Source: Lachnospiraceae bacterium
Lineage (GTDB): Bacteria > Bacillota > Clostridia > Lachnospirales > Lachnospiraceae
Length of the DNA stretch: 64,000 nucleotides
Direction: 5' to 3'
Assembly: GCA_017938405.1 (NCBI GenBank)
Contig: JAGBBP010000025.1
Coordinates: 1 to 64,000, forward strand
A program made the translations under genes and the position numbers. Of the stretch, positions 1 through 8,506 are shown piece after piece. Each line of letters starts with the position of its first letter. Within the stretch, counting starts at the first letter, position 1. The notes beneath the pieces were generated by a model. That model had not been told where the DNA came from. It did no database searches and was given only the letters and a program-made list of their open reading frames with translations.

Positions 1-945
1 ATTACCACCGTTTCCACCGGTACCGCCGGTGCCGCCGAGGCCACCATCGCCACCGTTTCCACCGGTGCCGCCATTGCCGCCGTTTCCGCCAAGTCCACCG
101 GTACCTCCGGCTCCGCCGTCGCCACCGAAGCCACCTGCTCCGCCGGAACCACCGTTACCGCCGTTTCCGCCACGAATGACATAATGCAATACTTCCTCTT
201 CCTCCGGCTCCGGAGCCTGTGTTACTTCCGGTTCCGGCTCCGGCGTTACCAGCACCGTATCCATTACTTCGTACACATCACTGCTGTACTCATTGGTACT
301 ACCGTTGATGTTTTTTAAATTAATTGAATAATTGTTATAAGTCAAACGCTCGTTTGCCACATCAAACACCATGTCGTCACAGTACAAAACAATGGGACGA
401 AGGGTCTTTGTATTAATCTCGGCATTTTGTAAAATCGCATTACCGGACTTATCCAGCGTAACGTACAAATATCCCTTGGTAGAAATCAATCCTTCTTTAT
501 CCCGGATAGTCCCTCCCTGAATCAGATATTTTCTGTCGTCCAGCTTATAAAAGCCTTCTTCCTGCTCCGAAAGTACTGTAGTTTTCTCTAAGGCGCCCAC
601 ATCTGCCTGGGGAGAAATATAATATCCTCCGCCGTAAGTTGCCAGGCCACCGGAGGTGGAATTATAGGAAACCACCTGTTCCCCGAGACAAATCTCTCCT
701 TCTCCCGGAATCGTCAAATAGTACTGGTTATCCCACTTTTTCTTAATCTTGCCTTCTTCGGACAAGGTAATCATACGGTTTTCCGCGTCAAACAAAATAC
801 TGTCAGACTCCACCACAATCGGTTTTTCCTGACTTTGAATACTCTTTACCGTCATTCCCGCAACGCCGCTTGTCATGGTAACTACCACAGAACCGAAGGC
901 ATAAAATGTGCGTAGACTTTTTTTCGTGAATTTACGTAAACTCAT
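1..945 (-). CDS. Membrane-anchored protein with Gly-Gly-X repeat tail (partial, runs off window)
   Basis: The reading frame is open for all 315 codons from ATG at 945 to the window edge, so the C-terminus is missing. A GGAGGAG ribosome binding site lies in the 11-nt gap after the collagen-like gene, which implies co-transcription. Residues about 12-35 form a basic then hydrophobic signal or membrane anchor. Residues 35-230 are a polar, probably beta-rich region. A Pro/Glu linker (about 235-252) follows, and from residue 259 there are 19 uninterrupted Gly-Gly-X triplets (X = N, S, A, F, D, T, L) up to the edge. Such repeats can form polyglycine-II helices (family knowledge; inference here). 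The middle region has short stretches like those of the neighbouring collagen-like protein, such as KYL followed by strands, so the two may be related. I do not recognise the family. Function is probably at the cell surface. Confidence 0.8.
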   Translation of the reverse strand, partial: MSLRKFTKKSLRTFYAFGSVVVTMTSGVAGMTVKSIQSQEKPIVVESDSILFDAENRMITLSEEGKIKKKWDNQYYLTIPGEGEICLGEQVVSYNSTSGGLATYGGGYYISPQADVGALEKTTVLSEQEEGFYKLDDRKYLIQGGTIRDKEGLISTKGYLYVTLDKSGNAILQNAEINTKTLRPIVLYCDDMVFDVANERLTYNNYSINLKNINGSTNEYSSDVYEVMDTVLVTPEPEPEVTQAPEPEEEEVLHYVIRGGNGGNGGSGGAGGFGGDGGAGGTGGLGGNGGNGGTGGNGGDGGLGGTGGTGGNGGN

Positions 946-956
946 ATGCTCCTCCT

Positions 957-3900
957 TTATCCTCTGTAGTTAAACGTTGCTTCTTTTTCTACCGTTCCGT
1001 CTGCTGCAAGGAACTTCACATAAACGGTATACCATTCATTCGGTAAAAATGTCGGCTTTAATGTAATATATAACATGTCCACGTTACTGCTGTCCTGCTG
1101 AAGCGTAGAATTGTAACGGAACATATCCGAATACGTGGTACTGGTTGTACCGGAGGTCACCGCATATACAATATTCTCAATCGGACAATCTGCCTCCAGA
1201 CCTACCGAGTTATTGAAATACAACGCGGCCTTTCCGTCTCCCATAGACAAAATACTCATATCGCCTAAATCGTAGCTTTGATCCGCATCCAACGGCTTTG
1301 CCTGTACCGTCTTTCTGACTATATAGTCCAGCGAATCCGGCTCACCGTCATTGTTCATATCATTAATGGATGCAATCGTCATAGTTACGGTTGCCTTCTC
1401 CGGTAAATTTGTTACCTTGATTGTCCTACTTGTTACATTTTGTAATATACCGTCATCCGTCATTCCTTCTACCGTAAGTGTATTCGAAATATCGCTTCCG
1501 TTTTCATCCTTTGCCGAAAGCGCAACCTTATACTTTCCGTCTACGATAACCTTTTCCCGGTCTGTTACCGCAATTTTAAATGTAACGCTCTCCTGTCCCG
1601 GTGTAGCCTTTACGTTAAAGAATGGCTCCTTCGGCTCTTCCACATACAACTTAATGTAAATCGGATCACCCAGCGCTTCTTCTTCATCTACCAAAGAAAC
1701 CGGTGTCAGACGAAGGTAATACTCATCGCTGCCAAAGACAAAATATTTTGTTTCCTCCCCTTCCTTCCACTGAACAAGGCCCGGATTCATCTTAAATTCC
1801 GCCTCGGTAGGATCGGTAATCATGCCGGTATTGGAAATAATTCCAAGCGTTTTTAAATCCTTCGACAAAATAATATCCGTATATTGCTTCTCTCCATCCA
1901 CGGTACCTGTATACCATACAAAATCATACTTCACCTGGAAACCGGAGGTGGCAGTAGCGTTAAATCTTACCTTAATATGCTTGCTTCCATAACTATCGGC
2001 CTGATAGGTTATCGGCAATTCAAACAGGGAAATATCATCCGCAGTTTTAAAGGTATAATACTTAGACACTGCTTCGTGATAGTCTAACGGATACTTTCTA
2101 TTCTCTTTATTCTTAAGCGACTCGTAATAATAGAAACAAATTGCATAGGTCTTATCCGTCTCCAAACCGGTAATCTCAAACTGATAGCTGGTTTTATTTT
2201 TCTCCAAAACAACCGGCTCAAATCTCATGGTTTTATCGGAACCTTCCGGTGTATACTCCGTCATTCCGTCACTCATAAGTGTTTTACGGGAACCGCCCAC
2301 TACCTCGTATAACTCAATATACATTTTATTTTCCACAATCATATTTTTATCCAATAACGGTTCGTGGCCGGCAATACGCCAGTTTACCACTGCTCCGTCC
2401 GGACTGGTAATAATATTGTAGGAACTACCCAGAGACAAGTCCACCGTCGGTAATGCATCATTTACCTGAACTTCAAAACAAGCAAGCTTTCCTGTTCCGT
2501 CTGTCCCTGCCCAGAATAAGGTCTGCTCAGCAATTTCTTTAAAGGTAGAAACCGCATCCGGTCCACTTAAGAAATCACCCCGCATTTGTGCGGAAAAATC
2601 CAATGTTTTTTTATCGATTCCGTCAGTTTGATTATAACTTGCATCCAACGGTGAGGTGTATGCAAAGCTCACATATTTACCATTCCATGTTTTCTTTGTT
2701 ACCGTAAATAAGGAATCTGTCGCAAGCCCGGAGTTACTCTTCGTAATATTACTATGTCCTATCGGCTCTAAAACCACATAACGGGTATCGCTTCCCGTGG
2801 ATTCTTTCACGGTTTCGATGGCAAGCTTCACCGTTCCGGAATCTTCCGCAAGCTTCATACCGCTGATATTCGTATCATAAAGAGCAACCACTTCACCTTC
2901 CAGGTCATTGCCTACCAGCTCCGAAATCATACTGAAACTCAGATGTGCGGTGGCGGAATCCCGGGTTGCATACGCAAACGGTAAAATAAACTCTTTCGTT
3001 GTACCTTCCTTGTCAAGCTTTTTCCATATGTTTACCTGCATTGCCGTCAAACGTTCCATCGGCTCCTTATTACCGGCAGACGGCTTAATCTCAAATGTCA
3101 AACGGTTGGCATCGGTATCTGCCTCTACCGTATACCGGAAATCATCCGCGGTGAATCCTTTCTTTTGCTTATACACCTGTGAAATTACTTCTTTCGGAGA
3201 ACTTCCTTCGTTTGCATAGCTTTTTACCTGAGCAGTAACTTTTACATTCGTTCCGTCGGAAAGATTGGAAATCTTTAAAATACCCATTGTTTCTCCGGTT
3301 GCTGTGTACGTAAGACTCGTACTGTCCAAAATACCGCCGGTACAAGAAACAGTTCCGTTCCCTACCAAAGCCTCCGGATCATCCGCCTCTACCCAGTAAT
3401 GATACACAACCGTACCGTCGTCTCCGGCAGAAGAATACTGGCTAAAGTAAAACTTCGGCTCTAAATACGGCAAATCAATCTGGATGGAACGCATTACATT
3501 ATTGTCTTCATACCCGGCAGAAAAATCATCCGGATAATACTTTCCTGTTTCCGTAAGTACACGTCCCGCAAAATAGTACTTATGTCCTCTGGATAACTGA
3601 CCGTTGGGGTCGACATCCTTAAATAAAAATACTGCAGACGGAACCGTTTTATCGACTCCCGGGGTCACTTCGATTTCTTTGTGTCCCGCTATTTTCGATT
3701 CAATATCCTGATAGAACACATCTGCTTTGGTTACGCCGTCGTTTGTACCGCCGGCTTCCAAGGCATAATAGTCAAATCGCTTTGCCAGTCCCATGCTGTT
3801 GTTATACTTTGAAGTAACTACAATCCCGATGGTAGCATCCGACGGTAAATTCGAATTTTCCAAATTGGTATCCAGCTTAAACTTCTGTAAGCTTTGTGTA

Positions 3901-6900
3901 TTATTTTTAATCTCGAAAATATCAAAGCCGTTGATAGCAAAGGACTCATCCCAGGACGGAGGCACCGCGTTTTTTCCGAACTCGTAATAGGTGTCACCGC
4001 TGAGGGCAAAGGTATTACGATACTCCGTATAGTCCTGAATTGCCACAATCTCTACAACATAGTTGTCGCTCTTGATATCCTCCGGTTTGATTCCGAAATC
4101 GCTTTCATTTAAGGAGAATACATCCCCCGAAGAATACAATTCCTGCCCCAATACACTCTTTTCGGCTTCGGCAGAACCCGCGTTTTCCCCCTGCTTCGCA
4201 GCTAATTCATCCGCGGTTAACGCCTTCGTTCCCACTAACGGAGCTGTCTTGTTGTTGTATGCAGTCTTGTCTCCATCGTATAAATTAAACAAAATACGAT
4301 CCATGGTCTTTGCTTCATAATCCGAAGGATCCGTATCATCTGCACTTTTCAACTTCAAAGAAAAGCCCACGCTTGCCGCCGGATTTGCTGACCATTCCGC
4401 TGTAAAGCTTCGTGCCGCCGCAGTCTTTGGAATGATATTACCGATTAATATTCTGGTGAAACCGCTCTCCTCATCCGCCTCCGGTATCTCACCACCGATA
4501 TCTGCCCACGCATATACGGATAATACATAATTGTCATCGGCACGGAGTCCCTTCAAGTCAATCGGTATATCAATAATATTTGTTCCGCCAACACCTTCAA
4601 AAATTTTATTTGCATCATCGTCCCAATAAGCTCTTTGTCCTACCTGACCCGTACTGCTCTTAAAGCTAATCGTAATCGGGTGACTCGCATCCACCCGGAT
4701 TCTGGAATTGTTCGGATCAATCTTAAGGGTACCTACCAAGCGGTCATGCTTGGTATACGTCTCGTCGCCCTCCTGTTCCGGTCCCAACTTCGCATCATAG
4801 GTAAGTTGCGGAAAACCGGTAATATTCATGGAAAACGGTGTCGAATAGCCTGTGGCGATTTCCACCGTCTTTTCATTATCAAAGAAGCTTGCAACTACAC
4901 GCAAACAATACCTCTTAGCCTTCATATCTTCCGTGACTTCACACGGAAGCACCTTGTTGGAAGAAATTAACATGGTCTTTTCCGGGTCTCCTTCACTCGG
5001 ATTCCCGTTATTGTCACAGGTATATAACTCATAACGGAAGTACTGAATACCGTTATCCTTATCCTCCAAACCTTCCAATTGCATATCAAATACACCGGCT
5101 GCTTTATTCACAACAACCAGCGGTGCCCCTAACGACGGTCTCTGCTTTAAGGTACGTACCTCCTGCTTTCCGAGCTCTTTATACGTACTGTTTCCATCAA
5201 AAACCTCGTCCAAATATACATAATATGTGGTATTGGACTTAATTTGTCCGTCATAATCTGGCACAAAAGAAACCGATTCCATTTCATTTTCGCCTGCGGT
5301 AAAATTAAACGACACACTCATTACTTCTTCGTCGTCCGCATCCACCAACACCATAGTTCCGCTGATTACATCGGAATAATTGCTCTTATATACCGTAAAC
5401 TCCATGCTGTCTTCCGCAACATAATTCTTTACAAAAGACAATCCCAAAGAACTGGTAATAAAGGTCTTGGATATGAACGGCTTTTCGTACTCATTGTTGT
5501 TTACCATATATCTGGCACTTACTACCATGCGATATTCCGTATCCGCAGACAACTCTTCAAAACTAACCTTAATCGGAATTTGCTGGCTGTCAAACTCCGA
5601 CCGGCGCACCTCCCGACCGGTTTTTGCATTCATTAACTGCACGATAATATCGTCGCTTCCCGGTAAAGCTACCTCCTTGGAAGCGGATTCCGTATCAATA
5701 TACACCTCGAACTCTGCAGTGCTGGAAGTAACCTTTGAATTTTCTCCCCAACGGAAGGTCGGTAACTCAATTGCTTCCTTCTCTTCCGTAGAATCTCCGC
5801 CTTCAATGACTGAATCTCCGCTTAAACCATCGTTTCCGTCTTCACCTGCAGAACCTGCATTTCCCGCAAGGCCGGCCATACCTGCAGAGCCTGCTGCACC
5901 GGAAGCTCCGTTCGCACCGGATGCTCCTGCCATTCCCGGCGTACCCGGTGCACCCGGAATTCCCGGCATGCCTACACCGCCCTCGGTTCCGTCTGTCCCG
6001 TGAATACCGGAAAGGCCTTCCATACCGTCCGTTCCCTGGGTGCCGGCAACGCCGTTTAATCCTGTCAGGCCTGCCTGCCCATGGGTACCGGCTTCTCCGT
6101 GAATACCGTCCATACCGTTTACACCGGCAACACCTTCCACACCGGTCTTACCCTTTTCTCCGTCAATGCCCTGCTCTCCGTTAATACCGTCCGCACCGTC
6201 AATGACCTCAAAGGTCGGAATATGTATCTTAATCTGTTCTTCTTTTACCTTGTCTTCACCCTTTACCGCCTTAATCGGAGAAAGCACGTCAATGTTATCA
6301 TCGGAACCGATTACCATCTGCTCCATGGACATCAGTACGTTTTCCTTGGCCAAAACCGTCCGGCTGGCAAGGTCTACCTGCATCCCGTTCTCTACCGTTG
6401 CAATACAATCAGAGGAAACGGTACGCACCGCCCCGTCCTCGGACAAAATCAAAAGAATACCTTCGTTATAGTACTTTAACTCTACATAATCTTCGTATTC
6501 CAATTTCTGGTCATCTGCCATAGTGATAACAATCTCATCGGAAGCAAGCAAATACTTGGTTTCCCCGATTTTCCACATAAAATCCTTAAAATACATGGTA
6601 GAGCCCTGGGTTTCTAACGCATAAGAGCCACCTTGGTTCTCCAACGTGGCATAAGCGGATAAGTTATAATAGTTTAACATTCCGGTGTTCAAATCGTTTA
6701 AGTCAATCAATACACCCTGATTCAAAGCGGTCAGTGAACCGTCGTTGTAGTGAAGAAAAGAAGCCGCATCCGCCACAACATTGGCCTTTGTAGCATCCCG
6801 GAACACTACCTTATCCGGATACCGATACTCCAGCTTTTCTCCCGCTTCAAACATATATTTCGCAAACCCGTTTTCATGGGTTTCGTCCCCGTCAATAATA

Positions 6901-7022
6901 TAGCCGCTTTCGGCAAAAGCCACCTTGGTCTGATTCTTTTTCACCACGCCGTAGGTGCCGATGCCACCGCCTAATAACACGGATGCAATTGCGATTACTG
7001 CGATACTCTTTGACTTAATCAT
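957..7022 (-). CDS. Giant collagen-like, fibronectin-like surface protein (2021 aa)
   Basis: A hydrophobic N-terminal anchor or signal (residues about 5-27) is followed by a polar 240-residue head. Residues 276-404 are 43 consecutive G-X-Y triplets, the hallmark of a collagen triple helix, with proline in only four triplets (GMP, GIP, GAP, GTP). The remaining 1600 residues look like serial fibronectin-III or similar beta-sandwich modules, with repeated strand motifs such as NTTYYVYL and DKTYAICFYY. No LPXTG sorting motif is seen at the C-terminus, which ends in NYRG, so attachment may be through the N-terminal anchor. The start is ATG at 7022 behind GGGGGAACAGT. It is the first gene of a two-gene unit with the Gly-Gly-X protein. 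The likely role is a trimeric stalk or adhesin outside the membrane (inference). Confidence 0.88.
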   Translation of the reverse strand: MIKSKSIAVIAIASVLLGGGIGTYGVVKKNQTKVAFAESGYIIDGDETHENGFAKYMFEAGEKLEYRYPDKVVFRDATKANVVADAASFLHYNDGSLTALNQGVLIDLNDLNTGMLNYYNLSAYATLENQGGSYALETQGSTMYFKDFMWKIGETKYLLASDEIVITMADDQKLEYEDYVELKYYNEGILLILSEDGAVRTVSSDCIATVENGMQVDLASRTVLAKENVLMSMEQMVIGSDDNIDVLSPIKAVKGEDKVKEEQIKIHIPTFEVIDGADGINGEQGIDGEKGKTGVEGVAGVNGMDGIHGEAGTHGQAGLTGLNGVAGTQGTDGMEGLSGIHGTDGTEGGVGMPGIPGAPGTPGMAGASGANGASGAAGSAGMAGLAGNAGSAGEDGNDGLSGDSVIEGGDSTEEKEAIELPTFRWGENSKVTSSTAEFEVYIDTESASKEVALPGSDDIIVQLMNAKTGREVRRSEFDSQQIPIKVSFEELSADTEYRMVVSARYMVNNNEYEKPFISKTFITSSLGLSFVKNYVAEDSMEFTVYKSNYSDVISGTMVLVDADDEEVMSVSFNFTAGENEMESVSFVPDYDGQIKSNTTYYVYLDEVFDGNSTYKELGKQEVRTLKQRPSLGAPLVVVNKAAGVFDMQLEGLEDKDNGIQYFRYELYTCDNNGNPSEGDPEKTMLISSNKVLPCEVTEDMKAKRYCLRVVASFFDNEKTVEIATGYSTPFSMNITGFPQLTYDAKLGPEQEGDETYTKHDRLVGTLKIDPNNSRIRVDASHPITISFKSSTGQVGQRAYWDDDANKIFEGVGGTNIIDIPIDLKGLRADDNYVLSVYAWADIGGEIPEADEESGFTRILIGNIIPKTAAARSFTAEWSANPAASVGFSLKLKSADDTDPSDYEAKTMDRILFNLYDGDKTAYNNKTAPLVGTKALTADELAAKQGENAGSAEAEKSVLGQELYSSGDVFSLNESDFGIKPEDIKSDNYVVEIVAIQDYTEYRNTFALSGDTYYEFGKNAVPPSWDESFAINGFDIFEIKNNTQSLQKFKLDTNLENSNLPSDATIGIVVTSKYNNSMGLAKRFDYYALEAGGTNDGVTKADVFYQDIESKIAGHKEIEVTPGVDKTVPSAVFLFKDVDPNGQLSRGHKYYFAGRVLTETGKYYPDDFSAGYEDNNVMRSIQIDLPYLEPKFYFSQYSSAGDDGTVVYHYWVEADDPEALVGNGTVSCTGGILDSTSLTYTATGETMGILKISNLSDGTNVKVTAQVKSYANEGSSPKEVISQVYKQKKGFTADDFRYTVEADTDANRLTFEIKPSAGNKEPMERLTAMQVNIWKKLDKEGTTKEFILPFAYATRDSATAHLSFSMISELVGNDLEGEVVALYDTNISGMKLAEDSGTVKLAIETVKESTGSDTRYVVLEPIGHSNITKSNSGLATDSLFTVTKKTWNGKYVSFAYTSPLDASYNQTDGIDKKTLDFSAQMRGDFLSGPDAVSTFKEIAEQTLFWAGTDGTGKLACFEVQVNDALPTVDLSLGSSYNIITSPDGAVVNWRIAGHEPLLDKNMIVENKMYIELYEVVGGSRKTLMSDGMTEYTPEGSDKTMRFEPVVLEKNKTSYQFEITGLETDKTYAICFYYYESLKNKENRKYPLDYHEAVSKYYTFKTADDISLFELPITYQADSYGSKHIKVRFNATATSGFQVKYDFVWYTGTVDGEKQYTDIILSKDLKTLGIISNTGMITDPTEAEFKMNPGLVQWKEGEETKYFVFGSDEYYLRLTPVSLVDEEEALGDPIYIKLYVEEPKEPFFNVKATPGQESVTFKIAVTDREKVIVDGKYKVALSAKDENGSDISNTLTVEGMTDDGILQNVTSRTIKVTNLPEKATVTMTIASINDMNNDGEPDSLDYIVRKTVQAKPLDADQSYDLGDMSILSMGDGKAALYFNNSVGLEADCPIENIVYAVTSGTTSTTYSDMFRYNSTLQQDSSNVDMLYITLKPTFLPNEWYTVYVKFLAADGTVEKEATFNYRG
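5811..6197 (-). repeat. Collagen-like G-X-Y coding region (43 triplets)
   Basis: These codons give 43 uninterrupted Gly-X-Y triplets inside the large surface protein. The first half is rich in charged and polar X/Y residues (E, D, K, N, Q, T) and the second half in Ala and Ser. Prolines are few, as in many bacterial collagens. The opposite strand reads as a spurious proline-rich frame. Confidence 0.9.
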
Positions 7023-7113
7023 ACTGTTCCCCCGCTTTTCTTATGTTTATCTGCTTTTTATTCGAAATATCAGGTCAATCACACTTTCATATGTGCATAG
7101 TATTCCAAATATT

Positions 7114-7142
7114 ATTATACCAAATCAAATTCTATATTTCAA
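7114..7142 (-). promoter_or_regulatory. Vegetative-type promoter of the collagen-like operon
   Basis: TTGAAA (7137-7142) and TATAAT (7114-7119) are separated by 17 bp. The 5' leader to the ATG at 7022 would be about 85 nt. Confidence 0.75.
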
Positions 7143-7160
7143 CGCTTTACTACAAAAAAC

Positions 7161-7200
7161 AAAAAAATCCGGTCGCAAACAAAACATTTGCAACCGGACT
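7161..7200 (-). terminator. Rho-independent terminator after the NlpC/P60 gene
   Basis: A 12-bp stem (7187-7198 with 7168-7179, one G-T pair) with a 7-nt loop is followed on the minus strand by seven T residues (7161-7167). It lies about 70 nt after the stop of the NlpC/P60 gene and just upstream of the next promoter. Confidence 0.88.
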
Positions 7201-7269
7201 GTCATAGACATTGTATTCCTTAGACTCCAAGTTTTGCGCCCCGCCATTTCTGACGGTTTGCTCATAAAA

Positions 7270-8346
7270 TTAATCCCAAATTACTCTTGCATACTTGTAC
7301 ACCGTACGATAATTCACATTGGAAATCTCGACACCGTTACAAGAATGAATAATCTTACCGTTACCCATATAAATCGCAACATGATCCACTACACCGGTCT
7401 TTAAATTGTGGTAGAATACCAAATCACCCGGTTTTGCTTCGGAAGAAGATACTCTGCTGTACTTCTTCGCCATGTCTCTGGATACGCGCGGCGTGGAATA
7501 ACCATACTTTTTAAATACCTGCTGTACAAAACCGGAACAGTCCACACCCTTCGTTAAACTGTTACCGCCCCATACATAAGGGGTACCAAGGAACTTCTGT
7601 GCATAGTCAAGCAAATCTACACGACGCTGGGATACTCCGTCACCGTAATTCGTTGTTTCTACTGCTTCAATATATTTGTAAGCAACCGTAACAAACTCGG
7701 AGCTGACATAAGCCTCCGCATCCTTATCCGCATCGGAGTTCCACTGAATCTGTACAAAGGTCTTGGCTGCCGGATCGTTCTTACTGATTACAACTTCCTT
7801 TACCACACGGAAGCTTTCTCCGCCGTTCACCTTTGCGATAATATTATCTTCCGTTGTATCTGGAGCGGAACGAACATTCAACCGGGTAATTCCTTTGTTT
7901 ACCGTAGCGGTTAAAGTTCCCATCTTCTCTGCCATTGCTACCGCTTCATCGCCCATAATAAGATACTCGGTGGAACAATACCCCTTTACCTTACCGGAAG
8001 TAATCTTCGCCCAGCCGTTTTCCACGGACTCCACGATACAATGTGCATTCTTACCGAGCTTGCCCACACGGGCATAGCTGGTGCTCGGACCCTTTCTCAC
8101 ATTTAATGCATCCGTAACATTTGCGAATGCAATCCCTTCCGGAATCTCAACTGTGGAAAAAAGTTCCGTTGTATCTGTTGTATTTTCTTCTGCCGCGGTT
8201 CCGAAAAAATCATTGGAAACCAGGGAAAAACCGCTTAATGCATTACCGCCCGTAACCACAGCCGCCTGTGCTGTTTCTGCGGATCCGAATAAGGAAATCA
8301 CTGCACCCAGCACAATGGCTAAGGATGCTCCATGCTTCACCTTCAT
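7270..8346 (-). CDS. Secreted NlpC/P60 endopeptidase with SH3b domains
   Basis: This is a 358-residue exported peptidoglycan hydrolase. The start is ATG at 8346, placed 8 nt after GGAGGT; a longer frame exists but lacks a ribosome binding site. Residues 1-29 are a signal peptide ending in AETAQA. Two SH3-like wall-binding domains follow (about 65-125, with ALNVRKGPS, and 135-215, with LNVRSAPD). The C-terminal NlpC/P60 domain (about 235-358) has the catalytic Cys in VDCSGF, the His in DHVAIY and a third polar residue in the following IIHS. The family cleaves D-Glu to diamino acid bonds in stem peptides. It is monocistronic, with a consensus promoter and its own terminator. A role in wall remodelling or cell separation is likely. 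Confidence 0.93.
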   Translation of the reverse strand: MKVKHGASLAIVLGAVISLFGSAETAQAAVVTGGNALSGFSLVSNDFFGTAAEENTTDTTELFSTVEIPEGIAFANVTDALNVRKGPSTSYARVGKLGKNAHCIVESVENGWAKITSGKVKGYCSTEYLIMGDEAVAMAEKMGTLTATVNKGITRLNVRSAPDTTEDNIIAKVNGGESFRVVKEVVISKNDPAAKTFVQIQWNSDADKDAEAYVSSEFVTVAYKYIEAVETTNYGDGVSQRRVDLLDYAQKFLGTPYVWGGNSLTKGVDCSGFVQQVFKKYGYSTPRVSRDMAKKYSRVSSSEAKPGDLVFYHNLKTGVVDHVAIYMGNGKIIHSCNGVEISNVNYRTVYKYARVIWD

Positions 8347-8382
8347 CAAAAAGTACCTCCAAACAAGCAATCTCTATCTAAA

Positions 8383-8444
8383 TGTTACATAATTATTAAA
8401 TTTGTTACATGGGTTATTATAACAAGATTGCTTGTTTTTGTCAA
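8383..8444 (-). promoter_or_regulatory. Consensus promoter of the NlpC/P60 gene with paired repeats
   Basis: TTGACA (8439-8444), a 17-bp spacer and TATAAT (8416-8421) make a perfect consensus promoter. Two copies of TGTTACAT (plus strand, 8383-8390 and 8403-8410) follow it, 20 bp apart. An 11-bp inverted repeat has one arm in the spacer (8425-8435) and the other at 8363-8373, near the ribosome binding site. These may bind a regulator. Confidence 0.82.
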
Positions 8445-8506
8445 CATTGTGGCGAATTATTTTTTAATTTTATCACAAATTTAGTCATTTTCTACAAAAA
8501 TGTGAC

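Noticed and set aside
5467..6184. Plus-strand proline-rich open frames opposite the collagen region
   Set aside because: They are mirror readings of the G-X-Y codons, have no ribosome binding site, and lie wholly inside a clearly coding gene.
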